The notes under the pieces were generated by a model. The model was not told the origin of the DNA, did not search any database, and worked only from the letters and a program-made list of their open reading frames with translations. This document shows, in pieces, positions 49,501 through 60,600 of a stretch of DNA of 64,000 nucleotides. Position 1 is the stretch's first letter. Each line of letters starts with the position of its first letter. Location of the stretch: assembly GCA_037074705.1 (NCBI GenBank), contig CM073592.1, forward strand, positions 84,646,629 through 84,710,628, written 5' to 3'. A program made the position numbers and the translations under genes. This stretch comes from Zhengitettix transpicula. Its lineage: Eukaryota > Arthropoda > Insecta > Orthoptera > Tetrigidae.

Positions 49501-51176
49501 CACATAACACTTACCATTAGGGACTGAACCAATTATTGTTGGGCCTAAGCCTCTGTACAATCCATTGAAACCTCCACTTTTCCAAAATCCATTTTGACTT
49601 TGAAGGCGAGTTTTTAAAGTATCTAATGGAAACAATGTGACATCAACAGTCAGACCTGCAAATCCTCCAGCCTAAAATCCAATTAGATCACACTGATAAC
49701 TTTCACAATAAGCATTAAAATATTCAATATATATATGGTATTCAAAATAGCATCATTACTAGTTCCAGCTAAAGAAAAACTTAACCAGCATAAATAAAAA
49801 ATATATCTTAGTAGTTTAACTGTATATATAGTACAGAACTGATGTAAAAATGTTCAACTGGTATGCATGTAGGAAACAGGGGTGTACCAAGAGAATCTCA
49901 ACACTACAACAGGTGTTAGTTACCCAAATACTTATGTCATTAGAAGTATTTAGATTCTCCTGAATCAGTTGCAATTTCTTTCTCTGCTGGCGCAGGTAAG
50001 TATTAAATATTAAAAATAAATGCCCCTCGCATTTCTCTCATACTATACCTTTCTGATAATTTAGAATGTATATTTTTTTCTCTAAAAATGTACATGCTAA
50101 TAATAGGTATAATTCTTTTACATACCTAAACATTCTCCTTGCCATGTTTCTACAACTGACAATTAAAAAATATTATAAAACATTAGTTTCAAATTTAACA
50201 CAATAAATTAATGACCTGTATAATAGATAATAACATTCCGCTCACATGGCCTTTACGGTCTGATTCTTGACAAAGCATCTCTAAATTTCAGAAATTAATT
50301 TGGAACAATAAAATTTATAAGTAAGTAGACATTTTGATAAAATATTGTGAACTTTGTCAATACTATCACCAGAATATAAGATGGTCAGCCAATAGTATTG
50401 ACAAAGATCACAACAGTTGATTAAAATGTCTACTCAGTTTTATATTTTATTGTTCAAAATTAATTTCTGTTATTGTCCGTTCTACAGGTTGTTAATTTAT
50501 CGTGTTAGTGTCTTACAGACGGTGTTTTTTTTTTAAGTTTTAAATTTAGCTGGTCTGTTAGGGGAGATTTAACAATTAACTTCAAAATATAATGCGATAT
50601 TCCACGTCTGTGATGTATTCATTAACAGTATGATTTTGAGAATTATTCTGCATTTTTCACGGGATATAAATCAAGCAATTGCGTTATATCAAAGAACGAA
50701 GATTTTCTCGGTGTATTTGCTGTATAGTGTGTTCTCGGTTTCACTCGGATGCACTTGAGTGGAACCCGAGAACTCTATGCAATTGCCTTGCATTTTATTT
50801 CTCCACCATATTTCCTATTAGTAACTATTTTTTTCTTGAAATCGATTTTATTAAATTGAATTCACAATTAGTTCCTTAGTAATTTGATAAGAATCATTCA
50901 CATTATAATTCGTCATACCCATTTGATTATTTTAAAATCACATACTAAATATTATATACGGAATGATAATTGAACATCATACAATTTATAAAATGACAGG
51001 TTATTTTAGATTAATTCTCAAAACTCTTAAAATATAGTATTTAATGCAAAGACGTTGTGGTAGGTTTGTGCATAACAAAAAAACAATATTCTTACACACG
51101 TAAAGTTGACAAAACAAAAAATATAAGTTAATAAATATCAACTTACAATTAATGAAATGATAAGAGACTCTTGCAT
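36360..51176 (-). CDS. SLC25A26: Mitochondrial S-adenosylmethionine carrier, 6 exons
   Basis: Inner-membrane carrier of the SLC25 family. The family member exchanges cytosolic S-adenosylmethionine for mitochondrial S-adenosylhomocysteine, supplying methyl groups for mitochondrial RNA, protein and quinone methylation. Exons in order: 51147-51176, 49515-49671, 49257-49366, 47895-48165, 44430-44580, 36360-36459. All phases join, giving 272 residues (human protein 274). The three repeats each carry the carrier signature: FPLDTLKTR (24-32), VPTEIFKQR (106-114) and TPLDVAKTR (198-206). [15 protein letters not shown] and LFAGILPR are close to the human carrier and separate it from other SLC25 members. 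The start is the ATG at 51176, which gives [10 protein letters not shown] before a consensus GTAAGT donor. Intron 5 is inflated to about 8 kb by an LTR element. Confidence 0.93.
36790..36835 (-). repeat. Repeat fragment with degenerate hammerhead-like core
   Basis: On the minus strand it reads CTTGCAA, hairpin arms AGGGG and CCCTC, then GAAA at 36804-36801. The first core element is mutated from CTGANGA, while the stem and GAAA are intact. Confidence 0.4.
36870..36908. repeat. (TG)n(TA)n microsatellite at an LTR insertion site
   Basis: The run ends exactly where the left LTR of the 6.3-kb element starts. AT-rich repeat resumes beyond the right LTR (43236-43253). Confidence 0.85.
36909..38234 (-). 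repeat. Left LTR (3' LTR) of the LARD-like element
   Basis: About 1326 bp, ending CAATGCATTACA. From about 37030 onward it is nearly identical to the right LTR. Confidence 0.8.
38750..41340. repeat. Internal duplications of the LARD-like element
   Basis: Several duplicated blocks are visible. A unit of about 195 bp containing CAATAACCTATGTTCCCTC is repeated in tandem at about 39660 and 39855, with a third partial copy from about 40045. The block TGTAGCAACCGCCACGA...TCGGTCACGAATGCCGCTC occurs at about 39380 and again at about 40108. A diverged copy of the region 40630-41340 lies at about 38760-39360. The interior therefore grew by repeated duplication. Confidence 0.75.
41278..41601 (-). CDS. 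Coiled-coil, lysine/asparagine-rich protein of the LARD-like element
   Basis: A 107-codon frame. [10 protein letters not shown] occurs twice about 24 residues apart and is followed by [19 protein letters not shown], with a regular heptad-like spacing of I/L/V residues between charged residues, as in a coiled coil. The next frames on the same strand (40905-41309, glutamate- and valine-rich; 40640-40930) overlap or follow it and may once have formed one longer protein. I recognise no Gag zinc knuckle. By position it could be a Gag-like or structural product, but the function is unknown. Confidence 0.35.
   Translation of the reverse strand: MGSRVNNSQRKMEEDSGSMMILEYLKKGVAEINKNLADLGKSRDKNLEDMNKNINKNLADLGKSMDKNWDGVKKNLAEVKKYIVELNTDVREWRKGNNESFDKTIES
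41908..43235 (-). repeat. Right LTR (5' LTR) of the LARD-like element
   Basis: About 1328 bp, starting TGTAATAATT. Its inner boundary is followed on the minus strand by TTTTGGCTACCACAATG, where TGGCTACC could be a primer-binding site. A similar TGTAATAACC lies 50 bp further in, so the inner edge is uncertain by about that much. Confidence 0.75.
43255..43435 (-). repeat. Dispersed repeat with hammerhead-like core (related copy at 63705-63930)
   Basis: Minus strand: CTGAAGG (43409-43403), hairpin arms GAGG and CCTC, then GAAA (43383-43380), ATTTGAAG. The flank TAAGGATATGACATT at about 43257 is shared with 63829, where TAAGGATGTGACATT is followed by the same GGTA(C/T)AGAAAGGAAA. Both repeats therefore belong to one longer family. 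Confidence 0.6.
43436..43535. repeat. (TA)n(CA)n(GA)n compound microsatellite
   Basis: A long three-part dinucleotide array. Open frames across it on both strands are artefacts of the repeat. Confidence 0.95.
44085..44120 (+). ncRNA. Hammerhead-like core in a repeat
   Basis: CTGAAGGA at 44085, hairpin arms GG and CC around ATAATACCA, GAAA at 44106-44109, then ATATTCTCTATT. In the last stretch ATA can pair with TAT to give a short stem III followed by UU. This keeps all positional elements but with weak stem II. Confidence 0.35.
45960..46330 (+). pseudogene. Tigger/pogo-type (Tc1-mariner) transposase fragment
   Basis: Plus-strand pieces read [15 protein letters not shown], a stop, then [18 protein letters not shown] and [17 protein letters not shown]. 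This is the order of the DDE region of Tigger/jerky-like transposases: N-x-DET-x-LFWK with the first catalytic D, then K-x-R-x-T-x-LLCAN-x-TG. Later text (after 46180) is broken by stops. Only about 120 codons remain and no terminal inverted repeats were found. It lies in intron 4 of SLC25A26. Confidence 0.65.
46331..47894. other. Intron 4 of SLC25A26, downstream part
   Basis: From about 46440 to 47200 the base composition is more even than in the flanks, which may mark an old transposon, but I recognise no motif. The rest is AT-rich intronic DNA. Confidence 0.4.
48575..48617 (-). ncRNA. Candidate hammerhead ribozyme (best copy of the family)
   Basis: Minus strand, 5' to 3': CTGATGA (48617-48611) matches the conserved core exactly. 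Stem II is GTCCC (48610-48606) with GGGAT (48599-48595) around CAAATA. GAAA follows (48594-48591). Stem III is formed by ATGCC (48591-48587) and GGTAT (48580-48576) around CTGTTT, with one G-U pair. The next base, U at 48575, would be the cleavage nucleotide (H allows A, C, U). Stem I partners, ACCTATACTT before the core and TATTATG after position 48575, pair only in part. By known hammerhead architecture the core order is complete. Activity is inferred, not shown. It lies in intron 3 of SLC25A26, in sense. Confidence 0.5.
49066..49160 (+). repeat. Dispersed repeat with hairpin and AAAACGTC
   Basis: TTGACAAGGATCACAACAG, then TTGATCAAAACGTC. GATCA and TGATC can pair, and AAAACGTC stands where other family members have GAAACGTC. 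Two related copies are at 50288-50470. Confidence 0.55.
50288..50470. repeat. Inverted pair of the 49066-type repeat
   Basis: The arms 50288-50367 and 50391-50470 are imperfect reverse complements with a 23-base centre. Both match the single copy at 49066-49160, so two copies sit head to head. The pair lies in intron 1 of SLC25A26. Confidence 0.7.
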
Positions 51177-51670
51177 TTCTTTAAATCTCGCAGAAGTCTC
51201 AATGTTACGTAATCGCCAGAAAAGTCATTTTTTTCCCACTAATGACGGTTCAACAAAAAAATTAAACAATTTTCATTTCGCAGTTTTAAAGTTAGCCGGT
51301 CTATTAGTAAAATTTTTTACCATAGACTTAAATATATCACGTGACGTTCCGATCATATGATTCAAATCACCAAAGTTGTTACCCAAAGATAACATTAATC
51401 CAAACATTTATGTCTTAATCATAAAATTGGATTTAAATTAAATAAACAAATATCTAAGTAAATCAAACACTGTTAATTGCTTTAAATTTTTTTAACTATA
51501 TAGAAATATTTGTTAGAATTATTTAAAATTCTTCCATTTATATTCGAGAAGGTCCGGTGATTAATCTTTTTCAGCTTCCTCAAATTTCTTTGAAATGGCG
51601 CAGTCAATTTGAAACATAAATACGTGATCATTCACATTTTTGAAAAGTTACTCGGACTATTCGTAAAAAA
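51177..51670. promoter_or_regulatory. Probable bidirectional promoter between SLC25A26 and POLR1B
   Basis: The start codons of the two divergent genes are 494 bp apart, so both transcription starts and 5' UTRs must lie here or in upstream noncoding exons. GAAATGGCGCAG near 51590 resembles a YY1-type core. I see no clear TATA box in a convincing position. The pairing of two housekeeping genes head to head is typical of shared promoters. Confidence 0.6.
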
Positions 51671-54600
51671 ATGATTGAAATACCAACATTTTTGATACCT
51701 GAAGCTCCAACTTTAAAAAATTTGACATCAGAATTTGGAAAACCTCCTGGTAAACAGAATGAGGTATACACGTTTTAATTTCAGGTTATGATTACCATTT
51801 AATTGTTTCACAAAATATTGCAATATTTTCTTTGTATCGCGAATACATTTGATTATCATGACAAATAGTTTTCTAGATATATCCATTCATTCCTATAATT
51901 CATGTAACAACTGTAGGTATATCATTTGTTCCCTAAATTTTATTTACAAATTTGAGTTTTTGTTCTTATTTTAGAATCACTGTCTAATTTTTCACACTAA
52001 TAGTACTTTATCCAGAATAATACCTTGAAATGTTAGTATATATGTGTAATTTTTAAAAAATATTCACAATCTACTAAAGTTTATTGAATATTAGGAATAC
52101 AACTTTTTCCCCCCACCTACTCCCATGGCCACTCGTTTTGTAGACATGAAACAAATCTAGGGTGGTTAGATTTACCATTTATTTAAAATATTTTCAAATA
52201 TAACGCAATTGTGTTTGAAAATCTCTATATTCTGGCAACTTTTCATTTCAGACATGTAACAACTTTCACTTTATTTACTTTTCCTTTATTATTATTTCAA
52301 ACCAGTTTGGTCCTGTTATCATACAATGCTCTTCCACTAATGATTTACTCTTTAAATTTTCTGATAACAATTTTATTTTTAATTAGATTAGATTTAGACA
52401 ATTTAGACATTTGGGATATAAATTATGTTAAATATATAGTAGGTACATTTTTTTTAAAAAAAAATTCGGTTAAATTTATTATTAAAAAAAAAGCTTGTTC
52501 TTTTTATTTTACTTAAAATTGTGTTCAATGTAAATATATTTTGTAAACATATACCATGAGCATATTTATCACACTATACAGTAAAGTATGTAGTACAGAC
52601 ACAAATGAACTTGAAAATAACTTAAATTATTACTCTAATTATTAATTTTTGTTAATGTTAATTGTCTTTATAACAATACTAATGAAGGTGATTAACTTGT
52701 GTAAGTATAATAAATACATTTTGAGTAATAATCATGTAATGACTGATACGATTAATTTATTGGCAAGCATAGAAATAATTTGTAGTATTTGGTATTGTTT
52801 TATTTCAGCGATAAGATTACATTAGATAACATTTTATGCTAACTACAATCTGCTTTGATAAAAGATAACTAATGTCTCATAGCAAAAGTAATAAACACAT
52901 TTAAAAGTCCTGCCAATATACCTCCCCTCTTAAGCTAATAGTCAAGAGAGAGCAACGAAGAACATACACCCAGTATGATTAATAACAATAAAACTTGGAT
53001 TATTAAACGTACAAAATTCAAATGTTCACACATAACACACAATGTCCATACAATAACACAAATAGTCTATGATTCACATATTCAGTATGTCTGGTGGTTT
53101 CGATACATCACCACTTTTAGTGACTGCTATTCCTGTTGATAATTTTTGGGGTGACTAATATTGTTTCACTGGATGGCTTGGGAGATTAACTAGTGGAAAT
53201 TCTCATGTTCATCTGGTGTTGTGCTGTTGTCAGCTTCTGGTTGCACCATGTCCAACTTGCTGATCCCCATAGGGCTAAGATGCTACTGGTTTCTCTGGAT
53301 CTATTCTTTTGGTGTGCTAATAATTTATGAACTAGGACTTCAATGTTTTTTGACAATTGTACCCATGGTTTGCTTATCCATAACCCAAGCATCTTCTCCA
53401 GGTTGTAGTTCTCTCATGTGATGTGCACCATTATGATTATCATAATCATGTTTCTGTCTATTTCATCGTTTCTCCTCCTTTTGCTGTATGATGATTGAGT
53501 CAGGAATTCTTTATTCATATTTTGAACAGATCACAGGTAACGATGTGCATTAGAAGTTCAGCTGGTAAAAATCCATTTGCCAGTGGGGTTGCCTGATAAT
53601 TCTGCAGAGCTTTGTATCCATCAACAGCTTTCTTTAAACTATGTTTCACAATTTTGACTGCAGCCTTGATGAATCCACTGCTTTGTGAAAGAGAGGACTA
53701 GATGTTACATGTCTAAATTCCCGGTCATTAACTGTGAAAGAAGATCTTAAAATAAGACTGATATGTGAACCATTCTCAATATACGCAACTTCCAGTATTT
53801 CATGCCTTGCAAAGATTGATTTAGAATGTTTAATGACTTCATCTTCTCGTAAACTGGCTAGAAGTGCAATTTCTGGATATCAAGAATAATAGACTGTGAC
53901 AAGTAAATACCATTTCCCTTTCAAATTAAATAAATCCATAGCGAATTTTTGCCATGGGCGGTCAGGAAAGTCTTGATGGCTCATGCCTATTAGTCGACTC
54001 TTTTATACACTGCTGACATCGCTTTAATAATCTGTCTATTGTCTATGTCTCTGGATATTCCCAGCCACCACACTGATTCTTGTGCTATTATTCTGCACTA
54101 GGTGATGCCAAGCTGCACCTCATGAATCTTATTGAAAATGTTTTCTTGTAATGATTTTGGAATATTAATTCTTGCAGCTTTCATGCAGATGACAATTCCT
54201 TTTGTGCTGGCCATCCTTGCTTACTATATTTGATAAGTTGACAGCACATTAACTCATTTTGCTGAGCTTCAACAATTTGTTTACACATAACATCTGTACC
54301 TGGTAAACCATCAATAACAACTCTTAACATATGCCTCAACCTCTTCCTCTAACTCATCCATTTTGCCGGTTAAAGGTGAAGCACATGTAGAAGAATGTCT
54401 GCCATTCATAGCTCTTTTCCTAGAATGTAGTTAAATTGAAAACTGATTCCGCATCAAGCGTAATCTCATTTGCTGAAGTTTTGGAGTTAATTCATCTAGT
54501 TGTTTAATTGAAAACAAAGGGACTAACGGTTTATGGTCAGTTTCGAGAATAATTTTGATTCCCATATAAAATTTTAAAATCTTTCACAAGCCCATATGAG

Positions 54601-57600
54601 TGCATATCCCTCTTTCTCAATTTGTGCCCTGTTCTGTTGAGCCTTAGCTAAGGTTTTTGACTCGTAAACAATACGATGATAAACATTATCCTCACCTTTC
54701 TGCTTCAAGACTGCTCCAATGGTGTACGATGAAGAATTAGCACTAATTATAGTTTCTCTAGTCAGATCAAGCCATACTAAAGTTGGACTCTCTTATCATT
54801 TCTAGATGATGATGTTATCCTGTTCCGAGCCCCAACTAAACTGATTTATTGGACTAAGAAGATCATTAAGCAGTTTTGCCTTAGTTGCCAAGTGGGGAAT
54901 GAAACGTGTTAAATAATTAACGCTTCCCATTAAACTTGTAACTTCTGAAGTATTTTATGGAGAACCCATTTCTTTTATTGCTTTAATTCATTCTTCGTCT
55001 ATCTGGATCCCTTTTTCATCAGTAATACGGCCTAGATATTTGTCTTGTTGCACAGAAAGTACATTTTTCTACATTCAATGTGACTCCAGCTTTGGCTAGA
55101 CGCTTGAAGACAACTAGTAATTGCTTATCATGTTAATCAATTGTTTCTGCATATACTAAAATATCATCACTGTTAATCTTAGTGTCTTCTGAACTTTCTG
55201 AAAAATTCTCTTCTGAAAGAATTCGGGGTGCCGCTGATATACCAAAAGGTAATTGTTTATATTTTTAGTGTCAAAATGGGGTAATGAAAGTTGTTAACAG
55301 TTGTGATGATTTGCCAAAACCCACTATTTACATCAAGTTTGGAAAAATACTTTGCTTTCCCGAGCTGTCCTAATACATTTTCAGTTATAGGAATTGGATG
55401 TACTTCCCGTTAAACAAACTTTTTTAATTTGGTATAATCTATGCACATGCGGATATCACCATTTGGTTTAGGCACTGTCACTAAACCAGCGCACCAATCT
55501 GTAGGCTCTTCAATGTGTTCAATTACTCCTAACAATACCATGTTGTCTTTCTTAATTTTCTCCAACATTGATATAGGGACATGTCTTGGGGTTGTGAGCG
55601 GAAATGGTGTTGCATCATCTCATAGCCTACTAGTGTAAGGAATCTTAACAAGACCCAGACCTTAAATAGGTTTGGAAACTTTTTAACTGGGTCAAAAGAT
55701 ATTTTCCTTATCTTCTCTTCCACAACATCCACATCAGCATGTTTAATAATGCCGAGATCCTTACTTATTTTTCCCGCTAATAATACCCTCTTAGTGTCTC
55801 ATACAACATATAGTTCTGCTAATGATGATTTTCCGTGATAATATACTTTTTCCCAAAAACAACCTATAACACGATTAAGTTTCTTATTATCAGCTCCAAT
55901 AATGTATGTGCTGGCTGTCTCAGTTTACAGCAGCTTAAAAATTTTTGGTAAGTATTCAGAGATTACCGACACATCAGTTTGGGTATCTGCATAAAATGTA
56001 ATTTTTGAATTACCAACATTCACAGAAACGGCCCAGCATTGTTTATTTGATTTGTCCGATAAAAGCCTTATCTTCCATATTCGCTGTCCGAGCTTCTCTA
56101 ATACCACTCTGTATATTTTTCTTTTTGCAAAACTTGGCATAATGACCAATTCGTTTACGTGATTAACAGATTTTAATGCTGGGCATTGACTTTTGGCATG
56201 TTTAGCTCATCCACAATTCCAGCTGATTTCTTCAATGTTTAGTTTAGCAAAATGTTTAATTTGGGGTTTAAATTCAGATATATGCTTATTTTCCAGTTTA
56301 ACATGCGCACTATATCGACCTGGTGGTGTTTTAGCAGATGTGTTTTCTACAATCGTATCGATTTTTGGCTTACCTCCATGAAGTACTGTTTGTTGAGTCT
56401 GCATTTGGGCACTTTGCTTTGCAATTATGACTGCCTTGTCCAGCACTAGAGGATCGATCAGTTGCAACCTCTTTGAAAGCTCTTGGTTCTTTATGCCCAC
56501 GACTACCCGATCACAGATAAATTCATCTTTCAGTGCAACAAACTCTAAATGTTCCACTAATGTATACAAACTTGCAACAATTTCTTCAACAGTTACACTT
56601 TCTTGTTGGAAGTGTTGATTAAACACCTGTGCATTCATATGTATGGTTTCACGTTGAATTGTTTGTCAAATGCAGCTATCCCCTTATTATAGTCCTGCTT
56701 ATTAGCGTCCAATCCACAGGCAGTAAATCGTCCACTTGAGAACCCATGGTATATAACAACATGTTAACTTGATTTGGTCCAGGTTTATTGCCCAATTCTG
56801 CTGCCATTCGAAATCTCTCAAATCTATTTTTCCATTCTTGGGCTTTTGAAAAATCAAACGGGTCAGGTTCACACAGAGAATGATGAATTGTGGCCATTAT
56901 CAATGCAAACGTGGCTTACTATGTCCAGACAATTTTACGCTACCAAGCTCCAATTATTGCTACCAAAGTTCAATTAATGCTACCGAGGTCCAATTACTGC
57001 TAACACCATGTAATATTGGTATTATTTTATTTCAGTGACACAATTACATTAGATATCATTTTATACTAACTAAAATCTATTTTGGTCAAAGGTGACTAAT
57101 GTCTCATAGCAAAGGTAATAAACATATTCAAAAGGCCTGCCAACACAAATTTATTAAGTTTATTTTGTTATATTCATTTACCCTGTGTAAGACAAATTTT
57201 CTAGAAGAAATTTGAAACTAATAAACTCACAATTTGTTTTTACAGTTTTGCCTTAAATTCTTTTCTGCTTTCAATTTTTCAGTTTCTTCAGTCCCTTGGA
57301 GCCCCACATGTGGAGTCGTTCAATTATATGCTTAATGGTGGTCTTGAACAAGCAGTTGAAAATCTTGATGTTGTGGAATTTATGTTGCCCACTTCTGAAA
57401 GAATCTCGCTGAAACTTTCAGTAAGTACATTGTGTTTTACAAAAAATCCACAATTAATAGGTGGGAAGTATAGATAAAAATAATTATTATATGTAATTCT
57501 ATAAATATATTTTTTCAGCACCTTTTGTTTTATCAATTTCCATATATCTGAAAATGTAAAGCATCAATCCCATTAAAACTGATGAAACCTTAAGCTGTAA

Positions 57601-60600
57601 TTGACTTCTTGTAAAATGTTAGGTAATACTCTTGCGTTGTCGAAGTTTATTAATTTTAATTTCTTAAGACCCATTTGCTTTGCCTATAATGCATCAAATC
57701 GTGTTTGCTAAGAACACTTGATAAACTGATATTGCTGAAGGATAATAAAACTAAAATAAAGATATAAGTTGTTTCAGGAGCAGGTACGAAGTTGCTTTAT
57801 TTATGTGAAATGATTAGTGAAGTCAAATTTGATAAATTGAGAGAAATTAATCCCAGAGTTTTGAAAATTGGCTAAGTTGATCCTTAGTATGTCAGTTGGG
57901 AGGGGAGACTTTTAAATGTGATGTTTTTTAATTTTTCACTCATAGCTCCAAAATTATCACTCATAGTGAAAAATTGGTTGGATAAAAGTGTTCTTCAACA
58001 TTCTGTACATAAGACTAACAGTTTGGAAGTTATAGGATCAAGTAAGTAATAAAAATTTAAAAAATTGAACTTTATTTACACTTTATTGTTAAAGAACAGA
58101 TATTGTATGCAGATCTCATCATATACCTCTTCTTTGTCCAGTGATTGGTCGTCTAGTACAAGACCATTGGTGCAGACTCGCTCACAGTTCCCATTCACTG
58201 TTGTGAGACACCCAGAATGCATCCCACAACCTGTTGTACAATTACAAAAAAATTTACCGAGGATGGAGGCAGGTTTCCATTGATGCCCTTCTCTGCAATC
58301 AGTAGGTGGTAGCTAAATCCCCAACCAGTTTTGAACTTGCATATAGACTCTCTTGGAAAACATCACTTGCTGTGTAATGACTGGTGTCATAAGTTTGACT
58401 CTGTAATTTTTTACCATAGCAGCTGCAGTTTGCATCTTTATCAAGCATTCATCTGCACTTTTACCCCTTGAAGTGCTTTCATACAATGATGTATGGTGTG
58501 CTTTTAGCAATTGACTTTAACATTAAGTATTTTATTAATTTTATTTTAAATTTCTGCCTGGAGACATGGAAGTCTTGGCTTGCCGGTGGCGAGTAGCCGA
58601 CAGAAGACAATTGCAAGCCGGATTAGGGAAACCCACAGATCCGACAAAGAAGGCCATAAAATCTTGACCGGGGAAGGTCATGACAGGGTAAACTGCCAGG
58701 AAGGTATGGTCCAATGGTGGGGCCTAAATTACGGGTCACTTGTCGATGAGACCCAATCACAACACAGTGATTTTTGGGGTCTGAGAGGGACACTTCTGAA
58801 GACTGGACAGTCTGGGACCATCAGCAGAGGAGAGTGAATCTTTAGCTATCATAGTGGACATATGCAGTCTGGTGCCTAGGTTATGTCTTGGCTGTCAGCT
58901 GTTGCTGCTGCCTCTGTCACTAAGGACCAGAGGTGACCCCTGTCTGTGCTGTAGAGCTGGTAAGCCGCACTCCATGTTTCCAGGTAGTGTGCCAGTTTGT
59001 GACAAAGATTGATCTGGCAAATAATTATTGTTAACATGTGGGCAGGTATTTCATTTTGTAATAAATTCTTGGTTTTTATTAATTAAATAATTTATCTAAT
59101 TGAAATTACCTTTTCCTACGAGAGGTGCCCAATAACAGATTGTAACATTATAAATTAACATTTAATCCCAAATGTTAAGAAAGCCCGCCAAAAATGCATT
59201 CAAAAGTTTGTTACCCACAATTAGTCCTGAAAGCAAAGCATAGTCTTGTGCTGGGAGCGATTAATAAACAATCACTATATGTCTCTTTCAGTTTCTCTTA
59301 GCCAATGGCTTTTCCCCACTAATTACATCCATTATAATGACAGTCAGCTTTATCAATGAAAGAACTGTAGATTACTGCCGTAGCAGTTGCCACTTAATCA
59401 TTGACAGGGCACCGTCATTTTTCACAAGTTGAAAGTTTCTTTGAAAAGAAGTTTTTGCAGCATTTGTTATAGTAAATGCTCTCAGCTGCCAGCTAATCAC
59501 AGACAATAGGCCTACTCATCTGGCTTGATACTTGTTGCCCCCATTTTTCCCCGTTGAGTGGCAGCATCCAAAATGATTTTATTCATTTCTGTGTTGCATA
59601 CTTCATAGACTTGCTGACATATGTCAACAGGTTTTTTTCTTATTGTTTTAGATTAAACTCTTCATCAATCTTTTCACAGCAAAAAAGTTAAAAAAAATTG
59701 CCTTTGAAATAAAATTGAGGCTTGCTGCAGTGAAGAGACCTTGCTTGTGAGGCCGAGTTTCTCATGGCAGCAGAAGAAATGGTGTCTGGTCTCGTGTTAC
59801 TCTTCTGATGGGAACTGTGAACAACCCCATGTGTTTTGAATTTCAATTAGTCATTCTTCCCATTCTGCCTTGTAATACTGGCCTTCAGCAGTCCTTCCAT
59901 TCCACTTTTGAGAACAACACTCCGATAACTCTCAACAGTGTCATCACAAATCAAACATCTCTCAGCCGTTATGAGAGGAGGTTGGAATTGCAGTGTACCA
60001 TTATATAGTTTATAATAAATATACTTACAGTATATATATATATATATCTGTGTGTGTGTGCGCGCGCGTGAGTGTGTGTGCGCGCTCGCGAGTGTGTGTG
60101 TGTGTGTGCACGCGTGTGTGTGTAATTAAAAGGAAATGTAATTCATTAATTAACAAGATTTTTGGACTTGTATTGTTGGTGGCGTAAACCACGAGTTGTG
60201 TACAAAAATATGGGGCGATAAGCCTGCATGCTGGGGTTGTCGAAGTACATTTTGTGAGATGTGCAGAGCGGCAGTGTTTGGACAGGTGGCATAGGAATAA
60301 CAGTTTGAACAAAATTTCAGAATGTTTGTATTTGGGAGACTGTATGTAGTCTAACAGCTCTAATATTCAGAACGATCTACGGTATCCAGTCTATGACCAA
60401 ATAACTGCAACAATACTACGCTGACTGTTATTTTCCCTGATGCAGAATAGTTTTGGAGTCCAGCCTACATACATGATTTAGACATTTCTTCAATTATTGG
60501 GAGCCAGGTTATTGTATCCAGAAAATAACCAAACTTTGAGAATAGTAATAAGTTTTTGATAGAGAGAACAGTGAAATAAGTGTTATATGTAAACTCAGCA

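Larger units (their letters stand above)
52781..57147 (-). mobile_element. Decayed Ty3/gypsy LTR retrotransposon, 4.4 kb, with both LTRs
   Basis: LTRs of about 140 bp at 52781-52920 and 57009-57147 share TCTCATAGCAAA and other blocks. AATT flanks both sides, a likely 4-bp target duplication. A purine tract (AAGAGGGGAGG) adjoins the left LTR and TGGTGTTAGCAG the right one. Minus-strand order: Gag-like frames (56903-56676, 56638-56207), protease (YADTQTDVSVI near 56000, where the family has ADTGA), reverse transcriptase (KYFSKLDVNSGFWQI near 55350, SDDILVYAE near 55160), RNase H (GAVLKQKGED near 54710, FETDHKPLVPLF near 54520) and integrase (ALLASLREDEVIKH near 53850). Many stops make it non-functional. 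It sits in POLR1B intron 1, opposite to the gene. Confidence 0.88.

Noticed and set aside
58580..58837. 85-codon frame in a GC-richer block of POLR1B intron 2
   Set aside because: It does not resemble POLR1B and has no domain I recognise. Probably an unclassified repeat.
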